This document shows, in pieces, positions 8,623-17,989 of a stretch of DNA of 64,000 nucleotides (positions are counted from its first letter, which is position 1; every line of letters starts with the position of its first letter). The DNA comes from Scytonema sp035967975. GTDB taxonomy: Bacteria; Cyanobacteriota; Cyanobacteriia; Cyanobacteriales; Nostocaceae. The notes below the pieces were generated by a model, which was not told where the DNA came from, searched no databases, and saw only the letters and a list, made by a program, of their open reading frames with translations. Both the position numbers and the translations under genes were made by a program. The stretch lies in assembly GCA_035967975.1 (NCBI GenBank), contig JAWQFQ010000007.1:1-64000 (forward strand), read 5' to 3'.

Positions 8623-9510
8623 TTCTGCATATATCTCTTCAGCAATAAACACAGGCTTATTTGCAAACTCCGCTTCCAACTGTCTTCTCACCCTCGAATC
8701 CCAAGTCATTTTATAGTCTCTCTCAATATCACGTACGACAAAGGGACGAACTTGACCCACAACCATAACTGTATCACCCTGTTCAATAGTATCTTTAGGT
8801 GGCGATGTCAGAAAAACCAGCAACTCCCCTGCTCCTATTAAATTTTTTTCATCTAGAGTAAATAAAACCGGGCTTTGAATATCTTCAACTTTAGCCCTAA
8901 CTGCAAGCTGTCTACCAGTAAATTTGACTGGGTTTCTAGTGATTTGACTAGGTGTAGGTGCTAGTAATATTCTCCGAGCAATAACAGTAGGTTTATCAAT
9001 ATAATCTCTGAAATACTTGTCCTCCAAATCTAGTTTATAATCTCGCTCAACAACTGGAATATTCAGTTCTCGAACCTCTCCCGTGATTTGCAACTCTACA
9101 TTTTGGGCTCTAGGTAAATCAAAAGCTTCACCCGAAGCATTGATAACAACGATAGGTTCGTCACCACTAAATAATTGATTATCTTTGATAGTGAAAGCGC
9201 TTGAGCTGACTTGTTGAATCGGTTTGCTTCTAACTGTCACGTTTTCTCTGATAAAATCTTCTGTATCGTTCTGGATTTCATAGGTACTCGCAAGTTGAGC
9301 TGGTGCGGCGTCATTACTGAAAAAGTAACAACCTCGAACCACAAGGGCTATTAATGCTAAACCTATAATGACCTTTGCATTCCAGAGATTTTCTAGTAAA
9401 TTAGTATTGTCGCGAGGATCGGTATTATTTTCTGCCTGACTTTTTCCCCAGTTGTTAACTTCTTCTTTAACTTTATTTACAACTTGAGTCCTCATACTAT
9501 CTTTAGCCAT
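8620..9510 (-). CDS. membrane-anchored paralogue of the facing lipoprotein
   Basis: A 296-residue protein with a polar N-terminus of about 45 residues, one membrane segment (IIGLALIALVVRGCYFF), and an outer part that mirrors the convergent lipoprotein at 7693-8568. That part has the same order of motifs, including VTVRSKPIQQVSSSAFTI against VTVRSQPINRINDTVFTI. Unlike its partner it is held by a transmembrane helix rather than a lipid. Function unknown. Its stop codon overlaps the CCCTACA array. Confidence 0.65.
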   Translation of the reverse strand: MAKDSMRTQVVNKVKEEVNNWGKSQAENNTDPRDNTNLLENLWNAKVIIGLALIALVVRGCYFFSNDAAPAQLASTYEIQNDTEDFIRENVTVRSKPIQQVSSSAFTIKDNQLFSGDEPIVVINASGEAFDLPRAQNVELQITGEVRELNIPVVERDYKLDLEDKYFRDYIDKPTVIARRILLAPTPSQITRNPVKFTGRQLAVRAKVEDIQSPVLFTLDEKNLIGAGELLVFLTSPPKDTIEQGDTVMVVGQVRPFVVRDIERDYKMTWDSRVRRQLEAEFANKPVFIAEEIYAE

Positions 9511-9702
9511 AGTTTCCCCACAATTTATAATTCAAATTTCTTAAAGGATTAAATTCAGCATTCAGCTGTCATTCATCATTAAATTTTAAGATTAGAATAG
9601 CAATTCTGCCTACTTTTTTCTTCTAACTGAGGTCATACAATTAGTTTCAGTGATAATTAAGCTTTCATCCTAGAGATATATAGCAATCATTCGTGAGAAA
9701 CA

Positions 9703-9735
9703 AGAAACCCGGTATCTCCGAGATACCGGGTTTCT
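9703..9735. terminator. 15-bp-arm hairpin, second copy of the dispersed palindrome
   Basis: Same sequence family as 2071-2103, with arms agaaacccggtatct and inverse, loop ccg. It lies about 65 bases after the stop of the minus-strand antiporter gene and could end its transcript. Confidence 0.5.
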
Positions 9736-9801
9736 GTACTTTATGTTGAATAGGGTTTAAATTTTGGTAATCATCCGCTTTTACATCTCCCCCTACCCAT
9801 G

Positions 9802-11361
9802 TTATTCGCCATCTTGTAAAACCTCTTGCAATAAGGGAGAAAGTTCTGTATTTAACCGTCTTTTACGGACAAACTCCGCATAGGTATCTGCTTCAATCGC
9901 TAACAGTTCTCCTCGAAGTTGTTCAATTGTAAAGTCGCGGAGATTAGGATACTCGTCTTGCAACTTTTCAATTTTTGTTTGAAGATTTTCCCTCTCACCT
10001 TTGACTAGCGATTCTTGATAGCGGTAGTACTCGTCATCAATACCGGGTCTTTGGTCTTCTCGAAGGTGCTGCAAAACGCGATCGAGAGCAGCAATCCTTG
10101 CGACTAACTCCAAATACTGATTGCGTAGAGGTTGGTCACCCAGAAGATTGAGTTTTTTCAACAAGGGTTTGGTGGTCAATCCTTGAACTAGCAGTGTAAA
10201 TAAAACAACACCAAACACTGTAGCGATTATACTTTCCCTTTCTAACAGAGTTGTAGGTACGCTTAATGCTAGAGCAATGGATACGGAACCGCGCAACCCA
10301 CCCCACCAAAGTACGGTCTGGTCGCGTAAGGGGATTTTTGGTGCTTGTAAAATCTCGCTAAATTTGCTAAGTATTAGGATCGCGATCGCCCGGATCAGAA
10401 TCATTGCACCAATAGTCACCGCAATGATTTTGAGGTTCTCCCCTAAGTGGGAAAACTGAATCTGGTCTCCTATTAAAAGGAAGACGATGGAATTGACAAA
10501 AAAGGCAAGAAATTCCCAAAATTCTGAAACAATAGCGCGGGTACGTGGGTTCATCCCAATACGGGAACCGTAATTACCCAAAATCAAGCCTGTGGTTACA
10601 ACCCCAATGACTCCGGAACCACCTAAGTCTTCAATAATAAGGTATGTCCCATAAGCACTAATAAAGGTTAAGGATTGTTCTACCAGTGGTAAATCGAAGC
10701 GTTGAGTTAGGTAAGAAATGGCAAACCCAATCAATGCGCCAACCGCAACACCAATACCAACAACTTTAACAAGTTCAATGACAATTGGTTGGAGTTCCAA
10801 GTGAGTTGTTCCTAAAGGCAATCCTACCAAAAAACCAAAGGCTACAACAGCCATACCGTCATTAAACAAGCTTTCGCCTTCCATCAGTGTTGTGAGACGG
10901 TTAGGAACTCCCAATTCTCGAAATAAAGCAGTCACGGAAACTGGGTCAGTTGCAGAAAGACTTGCGCCGATGAGTAAAGCTGTGGTGATTGAGAGTCCGG
11001 CGATTTGATTGAGACCGACTGCTATCCCAACTATGGTAATGACAACTCCCAAAACAGCATACAGGCTAATTGGCAGCCAATCTTTCTTTAAATCCGACCA
11101 TTTTAAGTTCCATGCAGCTTCAAACAGTAGGGGTGGTAGAAAAATCAACAGTATTAAATCAGGGAAAAGATCCACCAGACGGACATCAGCATAAGCCAAT
11201 CCCAACCCCACAATCACGAGTAGTAAGGTGTAAGGGATTTGGCGAAACCAGCTAAAAGTCTGAGAGACTGTCGCGACCCCTAAAGAAACTGTCAGTACCA
11301 AAAGAAACTGCTTGAGATTCGATGCGATCGCTTCTTCGCCAATTGCGGAAGCAACCATCAT
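9802..11361 (-). CDS. Na+/H+ antiporter of the CPA1 (NhaP/NHE) family
   Basis: An inner-membrane cation/proton exchanger of about 519 residues with roughly twelve hydrophobic segments. Hallmarks include FLPPLLFEAAWNLKW, the SATDPVSVTALFRELG helix with the ion-binding Asp, and LMEGESLFNDGMAVV with the conserved ND pair. The last 120 residues form a charged, helical cytoplasmic tail (ARIAALDRVLQHLREDQRP...) typical of regulated members. The frame extends to a GTG at 11385. Consecutive ATG codons at 11361 and 11358 are more likely starts, though none has a strong ribosome binding site. Role: pH and sodium homeostasis. Family assignment is firm; Na versus K preference is not readable. Confidence 0.88.
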   Translation of the reverse strand: MMVASAIGEEAIASNLKQFLLVLTVSLGVATVSQTFSWFRQIPYTLLLVIVGLGLAYADVRLVDLFPDLILLIFLPPLLFEAAWNLKWSDLKKDWLPISLYAVLGVVITIVGIAVGLNQIAGLSITTALLIGASLSATDPVSVTALFRELGVPNRLTTLMEGESLFNDGMAVVAFGFLVGLPLGTTHLELQPIVIELVKVVGIGVAVGALIGFAISYLTQRFDLPLVEQSLTFISAYGTYLIIEDLGGSGVIGVVTTGLILGNYGSRIGMNPRTRAIVSEFWEFLAFFVNSIVFLLIGDQIQFSHLGENLKIIAVTIGAMILIRAIAILILSKFSEILQAPKIPLRDQTVLWWGGLRGSVSIALALSVPTTLLERESIIATVFGVVLFTLLVQGLTTKPLLKKLNLLGDQPLRNQYLELVARIAALDRVLQHLREDQRPGIDDEYYRYQESLVKGERENLQTKIEKLQDEYPNLRDFTIEQLRGELLAIEADTYAEFVRKRRLNTELSPLLQEVLQDGE

Positions 11362-11423
11362 AACAATGTTTTGGGTACAAGTCACAGCAGATCAAACTAT
11401 TATAGAAGTTGGTTTTTCACAAA

Positions 11424-11493
11424 GAAAACCACAGACAAATACGGATGAACATCAATAAAATATCTCTGCTTATCTATGTCCATCTGTGGTTTA
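11424..11493. repeat. dispersed inverted-repeat element (family B, CGCAGATA type)
   Basis: Arms aaaaccacagac...ggatgaac and ...tgtccatctgtggttt are inverse of each other and surround a short AT-rich loop. Shorter relatives, reading ccgcagataaacgcagat, occur at 15701-15737, 22751-22786 and 44280-44306. It lies upstream of the antiporter gene. Confidence 0.45.
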
Positions 11494-11624
11494 AAGTCAA
11501 AGAAAGCTACGGATTTTTTCAACGCTGCTATTTTAACCAACTTTATTTCACATTGCACCAGTCTTTAGTATCTCAAATAGTCAGCCGTCATCTACCTACA
11601 GACACCCCTACACCCCATGTTTCT

Positions 11625-12377
11625 TCACAAGTGCAACTTTTTGGAAAGAACTTCCATCAACAGCAACCGATCCGAGTTAATGAAAAAGTGGTCACCTGGA
11701 AACATATGTAATGAAAATGAAGCGCTTGTGTGTTCTCGCCATGCTTCCAATTCATCAGGATTAGCTTCTTGGTCTTGTAAACCGCCAAAAACAGTTATGG
11801 GACAATCAAGTGGCGGCTGGTGAGTGTAAACATAGGTTTCCAGAACCGTAAAATCTGCCCGTAGTATAGGAAGTAACAGTTGCATCAGTTCCGCATTTTC
11901 CAACACTGCTTCTGGTGTACCGTTCAAACGCCGAAGTTCTTCGATAAACTCAGGTTCTGGTAAAGCGTGTATAGGTGGCTTGGGATCGGGGATTTGAGGA
12001 GCGCGGCGACCGGATACAAACAGGTGAACTGGGCTGATTTCATTTTGCTGGCGAAGCAGACGGGTTAACTCAAAACTAACAAGCGTACCCATGCTATGAC
12101 CAAAAAAAGCAAATGGCTTGTCTAAATATGGTAGAAGGGCAGAAGCAATAGATTTAACCAGGGGTTCCATCTGAGAAAATGGTGCAGTCCTCATCTGAGT
12201 TCCCCTTCCGGGAAGTTCTATGGGACAAACTTCGACAAAAGAGGGAAGACTGTTTGACCAAGAGCGGAAAACTAGAGAACTACCGCCCGCATAGGGAAAG
12301 CAGAATAAACGCAGGGAAGCCTGAGAATTTGGTTTGGGACAGGTAACGCAGGAGTTAAAGGTTGGTGTTGTTGTCAT
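11625..12377 (-). CDS. type II (external) thioesterase of NRPS/PKS type
   Basis: A 250-residue alpha/beta hydrolase that clears misloaded acyl groups from carrier proteins. It begins with the family's LRLFCFPYAGGSS oxyanion region. It has the nucleophile elbow FFGHSMGTLVSFEL (Ser95), an Asp in the GLQDQEA region and the catalytic His in FPGDHFFI. The length is normal for the family. It lies 280 bases downstream of a FecCDE-type operon on the same strand and about 9 kb from the NRPS/PKS cluster. It might serve that cluster in trans, or be left over from a siderophore locus; the sequence does not decide. Confidence 0.88.
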   Translation of the reverse strand: MTTTPTFNSCVTCPKPNSQASLRLFCFPYAGGSSLVFRSWSNSLPSFVEVCPIELPGRGTQMRTAPFSQMEPLVKSIASALLPYLDKPFAFFGHSMGTLVSFELTRLLRQQNEISPVHLFVSGRRAPQIPDPKPPIHALPEPEFIEELRRLNGTPEAVLENAELMQLLLPILRADFTVLETYVYTHQPPLDCPITVFGGLQDQEANPDELEAWREHTSASFSLHMFPGDHFFINSDRLLLMEVLSKKLHL

Positions 12378-12656
12378 AGAATTTTCAGCTTATACTTTGA
12401 GCGGTCAGCACTTCAGCTATCAGCTAAGAGCCAATAACTTATAGCTAATAGATCCCAGCAACGTCAAACGCTCAGTGTATTCCCGTGCAAAGTATAAACT
12501 ACATTTTGCGATCGCTCAAGGCGCAGTTGATGTGATTTATTAAACAATGAGTTGTACTCTCATGCTCAAATTGTCATACAAAGCTGTGCTAGAAGCACAG
12601 GGTTTTAAACCCATTTTGGCTGATAAACGCTTTCGGACAAAGGCTTTTCAGTCATC

Positions 12657-13484
12657 CTAAATCACTCCATGACCTAGCTTGACTTTGCGTCCAATTGGCA
12701 CGCACATTGGTGTCCCCGCCACAGGGTCAGGAACAATATGGCATTCTAGTCCAAATACCTCGCGTACCATTGTTTCTGTCATTACCTCTTCTGGTTTACC
12801 TTGTGTATAAATATTACCCTGTTTCACCGCTACCACATAATCAGCGTAACGACAAGCTTGATTGAGATCGTGCAGCACCATCACCAACGTTCGTCCCTGG
12901 GTTTGGTTCAACTCCCACAGCAAATCTAGAACCTCAATTTGATGTGCCAAATCCAAAAAAGTCGTTGGTTCATCTAGTAATAAAATATCAGTATTTTGAG
13001 CTAATGCCATTGCAATCCAAGCTCGTTGTCGCTGTCCACCAGAAAGAGTATCTAATTCCCGTTCTGCAAATTCTTTGATCCCGGTTGTTTCTAATGCCAG
13101 TTCTACCATTCGTTCATCTTCTTTTGACCATTGTTGCAACCAACTTTGATAGGGATGACGACCACAAGCGACTAAATCTCTGACTGTTAATCCTTCTGGA
13201 GCAACTGGGCTTTGTGTCAAAATTCCTAATTTTTTAGCAACATCTTTTGTCGATAACTTGAATAAGTCTGCTGCATCTAAATAAACACTTCCCCCACGAG
13301 GTTTCAGTAATCTTGCTAAACCTCTTAAAAGTGTAGATTTGCCACAACCATTCCCACCAACTAAGGCAGTTATTTTGCCTTTAGGTATAGTTAAATCAAT
13401 ATTTTTAATTATTGCTGTATCAGCATAACCTAAAGTTAGGTTGTGGGTTGAGATTTGGTGATTTAAGTGAGTATATAATCCCAT
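12657..13484 (-). CDS. ferric siderophore/cobalamin-type ABC transporter ATPase (FecE-like)
   Basis: A 275-residue ATPase with Walker A GGNGCGKSTLL, signature LSGGQRQRAWIAMALAQ, Walker B ILLLDEP and a switch His in VMVLHDLNQACRYAD, the arrangement seen in FecE/FepC/FhuC. It is the last gene of a three-gene operon and starts directly at the end of the upstream permease gene. It powers import of an iron chelate or similar ligand through the two permeases. The ligand cannot be told from the ATPase. Confidence 0.9.
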   Translation of the reverse strand: MGLYTHLNHQISTHNLTLGYADTAIIKNIDLTIPKGKITALVGGNGCGKSTLLRGLARLLKPRGGSVYLDAADLFKLSTKDVAKKLGILTQSPVAPEGLTVRDLVACGRHPYQSWLQQWSKEDERMVELALETTGIKEFAERELDTLSGGQRQRAWIAMALAQNTDILLLDEPTTFLDLAHQIEVLDLLWELNQTQGRTLVMVLHDLNQACRYADYVVAVKQGNIYTQGKPEEVMTETMVREVFGLECHIVPDPVAGTPMCVPIGRKVKLGHGVI

Positions 13485-14531
13485 TTATTTTTGACGATTT
13501 TGTACTAATAAATAAAGAAAGTAAGGCGCACCAATGACAGCGGTAATAATCCCGCAAGGAAGTTCAATGGGAGCAAACAAAGTTCTTCCCACAAAATCTG
13601 CGAAAACGACAATCATTGCTCCTATCATTCCAGAAACAGGAATCAATCCTTCATGGGTATTACCTACTAATTGACGACCTATATGGGGAGCAATTAAACC
13701 GATAAAAACAATCGTCCCGGCTGTGGCTACCGCTGCTCCAGAAAGTGCTGCAACTATTAACAGTAACCAACCCCGTTCCCATTCCACGCGGCTTCCCAAA
13801 CCTTTGGCAATATCATCACCTAGCACCATTGCGTTCAATTGTGGTGCTTTCAGCAAAGCCAAAGGGACAAAAACAATCAACCAAGGTAGCAACGAGAAAA
13901 CTTGTTCCCAACTGCGTCCGTAAACACTACCTGCTAACCACACCAAAGCTTGACTGACATCATAAATATTGCCAAATGTTATCATCAAACTCGTCAAAGC
14001 ACCAGCAACAGCTGCAATTCCCACACCGATTAAAATCAGGCGAACCGGATGAGTTCCCTTATCCCACGCTAAGAAATAAACTAACAATGAAGCCGCCAAT
14101 GCACCTCCAAAAGCAGAGAGGGGCAATACTCCCGCCGGTAAACCGGGTAACAGTACAATGAGGGTCACCGCTATCAAACTGGCACCAGCGTTAATCCCAA
14201 TGATACCAGGGTCAGCAAGGGGGTTGCGGGTAATACCTTGGAGAATGGTTCCAGAAATGGCTAAAGCTATACCGACAAGACAAGCAGTGATAGTTGTTGG
14301 CAATCGTAAGGTATAAATCACGAAAGCATGATCTGGATTTCCCGTATCTATTCCTAGTAGCGTTAAAATAATATCTAAGGGCGAAATAGGATATTCTCCT
14401 ATGCTGGTGTTCAGCACTATCGCCACTAAAGTGATAAGTGTGATGATGAGAAAAACGAGGGGAACGCGTTTTTGAAGGCGGAAGGAAATTGAAAATTTTT
14501 GGGAACGGAAAACAAGGGAATTGTGCTTCAT
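13485..14531 (-). CDS. FecCD-family ABC transporter permease
   Basis: A 348-residue inner-membrane permease with about nine to ten hydrophobic segments. Family phrases are ISGTILQGITRNPLADPGIIGINAGAS near residue 90 and the C-terminal FIGLIAPHIGRQLVG coupling helix. Its ATG overlaps the stop of the upstream permease gene by four bases, so the two are translationally coupled. It pairs with that permease to form a heterodimeric channel for siderophore-type substrates. Confidence 0.9.
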   Translation of the reverse strand: MKHNSLVFRSQKFSISFRLQKRVPLVFLIITLITLVAIVLNTSIGEYPISPLDIILTLLGIDTGNPDHAFVIYTLRLPTTITACLVGIALAISGTILQGITRNPLADPGIIGINAGASLIAVTLIVLLPGLPAGVLPLSAFGGALAASLLVYFLAWDKGTHPVRLILIGVGIAAVAGALTSLMITFGNIYDVSQALVWLAGSVYGRSWEQVFSLLPWLIVFVPLALLKAPQLNAMVLGDDIAKGLGSRVEWERGWLLLIVAALSGAAVATAGTIVFIGLIAPHIGRQLVGNTHEGLIPVSGMIGAMIVVFADFVGRTLFAPIELPCGIITAVIGAPYFLYLLVQNRQK

Positions 14532-15547
14532 TTCTTCACCTTGGTTTTAGCTAAATAAATGAAGAATGGCGAACCAACTAAGGCTGTCATGACTCCCACG
14601 GGGATTTCTTGCGGTTGAATCAGCACTCTGCCCAATGTATCTGATGCTAAAAGTAATATTGCCCCAAACACAGCACTATATGGTAAAATCCAACGATAAT
14701 TGACCCCTACTAATAGCCGGACAATGTGGGGTACGACTAAACCAATAAATCCAATAGCACCTGCAACAGCAACAGCGCTACCAGCTAAGAATAAGACGCT
14801 TACAGCAGCAACGATTTTTACCCAGGTGGTTTGCTGTCCCAAGCCTCTGGCGACATCTTCCCCCAAACTCAATATTGTGATTTGTTTGGAGATGGCTAAT
14901 GCTATTATCATCCCTACACAAACATAGGGTAGCACTTGGGTAATGAGATTTTCGTCCACACCTGCCAAAGAACCAGCTAGCCAAAAACGAATTTCTTCTA
15001 ATGTGCGCTGACTGATGATTAATATGGCAGTGGTTAGCGAAGCAAGTAAAGCGCTAATGGCTGCGCCAGCAATTGTCAGATTGAGTGGGGTAATACCATT
15101 GCGACCTAAAGACGCCAAAAAGTAAACGCTGACAGCCGTTACACCCGCCCCAACGAAAGCACACCAAACATAAAAGCTGGGTTCCGATGTGCCTAAGACA
15201 AAGATAGCAACGACTACCGCGAATACCGCACCCGCATTAATTCCTAAAATACCGGGATCGGCTAAGGGATTGCGGGTAATACCTTGCATGATTGCACCTG
15301 ATGTCGATATGGCTGCACCTACTATCATTGCCAGTAGCGATCGCGGTAATCTGATGGTACGGATGATGAGGTGTTCTCTAGAACCGTCAAAGGAAGTAAA
15401 GGATTGCAATATGGTTGACCCAGGAATATCCGCCGCGCCAAAGGAAATACTTGCAAATACGCACGCTAGTAAAACCAGACCCGCTGCTACCAAGCCTATG
15501 ACAGGTTTAGCACGTGGCATTATCAATCGATAGGTTTGATAAGTCAT
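14528..15547 (-). CDS. FecCD-family ABC transporter permease, first gene of the operon
   Basis: A 339-residue permease paralogous to the next gene, with the matching motifs STSGAIMQGITRNPLADPGI and GFIGLVVPHIVRLLVG. It is the promoter-proximal gene of the operon. No substrate-binding protein gene or TonB-dependent receptor gene is adjacent, so those parts must be encoded elsewhere. A palindrome that could be a Fur box lies about 90 bases upstream. Confidence 0.9.
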   Translation of the reverse strand: MTYQTYRLIMPRAKPVIGLVAAGLVLLACVFASISFGAADIPGSTILQSFTSFDGSREHLIIRTIRLPRSLLAMIVGAAISTSGAIMQGITRNPLADPGILGINAGAVFAVVVAIFVLGTSEPSFYVWCAFVGAGVTAVSVYFLASLGRNGITPLNLTIAGAAISALLASLTTAILIISQRTLEEIRFWLAGSLAGVDENLITQVLPYVCVGMIIALAISKQITILSLGEDVARGLGQQTTWVKIVAAVSVLFLAGSAVAVAGAIGFIGLVVPHIVRLLVGVNYRWILPYSAVFGAILLLASDTLGRVLIQPQEIPVGVMTALVGSPFFIYLAKTKVKK

Positions 15548-15634
15548 TAAATAATTTGGGGTTTGGAATTCGGATTTAATTCATTGTCACCACCAAGTGA
15601 ATGAGTGATGATAGAAGTTCTCAATTTAAATTAA

Positions 15635-15654
15635 GACAAATGATAATTTTTGTC
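15635..15654. promoter_or_regulatory. possible Fur box upstream of the FecCDE-type operon
   Basis: GACAAATGATAATTTTTGTC is a palindrome with GACAAA/TTTGTC arms and a central TGATAAT, close to the ATGATAAT-type core of bacterial Fur sites. It is 88 bases before the ATG of the first permease, consistent with iron repression. Assigned by eye only. Confidence 0.4.
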
Positions 15655-15700
15655 AATCAATCTTCTGTTATCAGTTATTCATCGAATCCAAGGTCGAATT

Positions 15701-15737
15701 AAAAAACCGCAGATGTACGCAGATAAACGCAGATTGG
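15701..15737. repeat. family B dispersed repeat
   Basis: aaaaaaccgcagatgtacgc followed by agataaacgcagattgg. It shares its core with copies at 22751-22786 (inverted) and 44280-44306. No coding capacity. Confidence 0.5.
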
Positions 15738-15784
15738 TTTTAAAAATGCTATATCTTGGTTTGTATTGGGAGAGCGTTGAGGGG

Positions 15785-15911
15785 CTTCCAAATAAAAAAG
15801 TATCTTAAAACTTCTTGTGACCTCCAATTAGGGACGCCCGTTGGCTACCAATCAGGGACGGGCGGGGACGCCCGTACCACAAGATGGATAATTTATTTCT
15901 TGGAAATCCCT
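15785..15911. repeat. dispersed palindromic element (family A), forward copy
   Basis: cttccaaataaaaaagtatc on the left and ggataatttatttcttggaa on the right frame a GC-rich core containing gggacgcccg and cgcccgtaccacaag. The right block is the inverse of the left end of the element at 2115-2232, which shows that the two are copies in opposite orientation. Confidence 0.55.
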
Positions 15912-15951
15912 GTAGCGACTATAAAGATTGGAAGCATGCTAAAAACGTGGA

Positions 15952-15975
15952 AACCTGGTCGAGTGCGACCAGGTT
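15952..15975. terminator. strong 10-bp hairpin
   Basis: AACCTGGTCG, loop AGTG, then the exact inverse CGACCAGGTT, with an A run on the left and a T-rich stretch on the right. It could terminate the minus-strand aldo/keto reductase transcript, though it lies about 400 bases beyond that gene's stop. Confidence 0.45.
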
Positions 15976-16370
15976 TTCTTAAGGATTTCGTAGTGAATCA
16001 AATTGATCTTATCTCTGAGAAAAAAGTAATCTGAGAATCAACAACTAGGGTGGACAATACAGCTAGCAACCTCAGCATTTCTTCGTTTTTCCGCTTCGGG
16101 ATTTGGCTTCACCTTTTGACTCAGGTAATTCGCCACTTAGCATTCCAAATACTGAGATTGAATCGGGCTTCTGACAGGAGACACCAAGCCATTTGCCCTG
16201 CTTGCTTCGTTATGCCTTGTTTGGTGTCTTATTTATTAGGTTATCACTCTAACAGAAAATCGCAAGGGGATGTTTACTGAAGTTAACAATAGGAGGGTGT
16301 AGGGTGTGGGGTGTGGGGTGTAGGGGAAGAACCAATCACCTACACTCCTACACTCCTACACCCCAGGGAC
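15976..16370. other. gene-free remainder of the spacer before the aldo/keto reductase gene
   Basis: No supported gene. It contains a long-range inverted repeat AGACACCAA (16179-16187) / TTGGTGTCT (16221-16229), and CCCTACA-type arrays in both orientations at 16294-16366 that could fold back on each other close to the reductase stop codon. Confidence 0.4.
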
Positions 16371-17330
16371 TTACCAATCCCACATAACTGGACCTTCGTC
16401 GAGATGGTCGGTGACAATGCGACCAATAGAATCAATATCTTGGAGTTCTTCAGTGGAAAGTTGAACGGAAGCAGCTTTGGCGTTGGCGGTGGCTTGTTCT
16501 TGATTTCTTGCACCTGCGATCGCATTTGTTTGCGGTTGGGCTATCAACCATGCCAGTGCTAACTGGGCAAGGGTACAATTATGACGTTCTGCGATAGGAC
16601 GCAGTTTATCTAAAGCTTGTTGGGCGCGTTCAAAATTCTCTCCTTGGAAAAGCTTGTTGTCAGCGCGGTTATCTTGGGGATCGAATTTATGTCCGGGCTC
16701 AAATTTCCCTGTCAACAATCCCTGGGCTAGAGGTGAATAGGCAAGAATGGATATATTGTTTTCCACGCAATAAGGCATTGCATCCTTCTCAACGTACCGC
16801 CAAAATAAGGAGTAGGGAGGCTGCAAGCTGTCAATACGTCCGTAGTTAGATGCTTCTTCTAGTTGAGCGCGGGAAAAGTTGGAAACTCCGATGGCTCGGA
16901 TTTTACCTTGTTCTTTCAGTTTGTTCAACGCACTCATTGTCTCCTCTATCGGGACCACTTCAGAATTGAATGAGCCAGAGGGCCAGTGAATTTGGTAGAG
17001 GTCTATGTAGTCGGTTTTGAGGTTTTTGAGGGAGCGATCGCACGCCTCAATCACTTGGTCATACTTAAGATGGTTAGCAAAAACTTTTGATGCATATTCT
17101 ACGCGATCGCGAACATCAGATAAAGCTTCAGCGATAATACGTTCTGAGTGACCTTCCCCGTAGACTTCTGCTGTGTCCATTGTTGTGATACCAGCTTCAA
17201 ATGCAGATCGTATCGCCTGAATCGAATCCTTGTCCTCAATTCCCACCCACATTTTTTTCCCTGCTTGCCAGGTTCCCATTAATACGGGTGTAATTTGCAC
17301 GTCTGATGTGCCCAATCGTCGCTTTTGCAT
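16371..17330 (-). CDS. aldo/keto reductase
   Basis: A 319-residue NADPH-dependent TIM-barrel oxidoreductase. Visible are the catalytic Asp and Tyr in TMDTAEVYGEGHSE, the Lys region in EYASKVFANH, DYIDLYQIHWP, GVSNFSRAQL, and the C-terminal cofactor segment with PQTNAIAGARNQEQ. The length is typical. The gene stands alone; the substrate is unknown, as for most cyanobacterial members. Confidence 0.88.
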   Translation of the reverse strand: MQKRRLGTSDVQITPVLMGTWQAGKKMWVGIEDKDSIQAIRSAFEAGITTMDTAEVYGEGHSERIIAEALSDVRDRVEYASKVFANHLKYDQVIEACDRSLKNLKTDYIDLYQIHWPSGSFNSEVVPIEETMSALNKLKEQGKIRAIGVSNFSRAQLEEASNYGRIDSLQPPYSLFWRYVEKDAMPYCVENNISILAYSPLAQGLLTGKFEPGHKFDPQDNRADNKLFQGENFERAQQALDKLRPIAERHNCTLAQLALAWLIAQPQTNAIAGARNQEQATANAKAASVQLSTEELQDIDSIGRIVTDHLDEGPVMWDW

Positions 17331-17399
17331 GCTGAAATCCTGATAGTACCTTTTTTAATATTACTTACGGGTGGTTGACAAATTGTTCAGTTATTTTCC

Positions 17400-17433
17400 C
17401 CTACACCCCACACCCTTACACCCCTACACCCCT
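17400..17433. repeat. short tandem repeat array of the CCCTACA type
   Basis: Copies of ccctacac/cccacac between the aldo/keto reductase start and the stop codon of the L,D-transpeptidase gene. Same class as 8591-8622. Confidence 0.5.
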
Positions 17434-17434
17434 C

Positions 17435-17989
17435 TTACCTCACCACAGTCACAGGTGTTCCAATACTGACCTGAGAGAATAATTCTTCAATGTCCTTGTT
17501 GTACATACGGATGCAACCATGGGAAGCTGCTCTACCAACAGATTCGGGATTGGGGGTACCGTGAAAGCCTACCCAATTTTTACCGTTTGTCCAAAATCCA
17601 ATCCAGTATTTACCAAGAGGATTTTCCGGGTCTCCTCCTCTGATAGCTGTCCCTTTAAAAGGATGTATCCATTTGGGATTGACTAACATATCACGGACTC
17701 GGAAATGACCAATAGGGGTTTCCCAACCCCGACGTCCCACAGCAATTGGATAACTTTTTACTTGGGTTTTTCCTCGGTAAAGGGTGACTTGACGGCGACT
17801 TAGATTTATTTGTAGGTGAGTAGGTTCTGTAATTAGTAAATCATCAAGGTAATAATTTATTGGTATAATTGCGGGTTTCTTTAATAATTCCTCAACATAT
17901 CGCTCAGATGCTAGCGATCGCTGAGGACTTAAACTTAATCCAACTGTAGAAATCAAAACAACTAGCTTGAGTGACTGCTTGGACAACAT
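17435..17989 (-). CDS. L,D-transpeptidase (YkuD family)
   Basis: A secreted cell-wall enzyme of about 184 residues. A hydrophobic signal segment is followed by the YkuD fold, with HGTPNPESVGRAASHGCIRM holding the catalytic His and Cys of the SHGCxR motif. The strand THLQINLSRRQVTLYRG begins the domain. It crosslinks peptidoglycan stems or attaches proteins to them. The frame begins at a TTG (18004), but the ATG at 17989 gives a normal signal peptide. Confidence 0.88.
   Translation of the reverse strand: MLSKQSLKLVVLISTVGLSLSPQRSLASERYVEELLKKPAIIPINYYLDDLLITEPTHLQINLSRRQVTLYRGKTQVKSYPIAVGRRGWETPIGHFRVRDMLVNPKWIHPFKGTAIRGGDPENPLGKYWIGFWTNGKNWVGFHGTPNPESVGRAASHGCIRMYNKDIEELFSQVSIGTPVTVVR

Noticed and set aside
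11625..15547. A siderophore biosynthesis cluster
   Set aside because: Apart from the thioesterase there is no biosynthetic gene, so only uptake can be supported.
16050..16280. Plus-strand frame of 76 residues
   Set aside because: GTG or ATG start without ribosome binding site; it covers inverted repeats and has no protein-like pattern.
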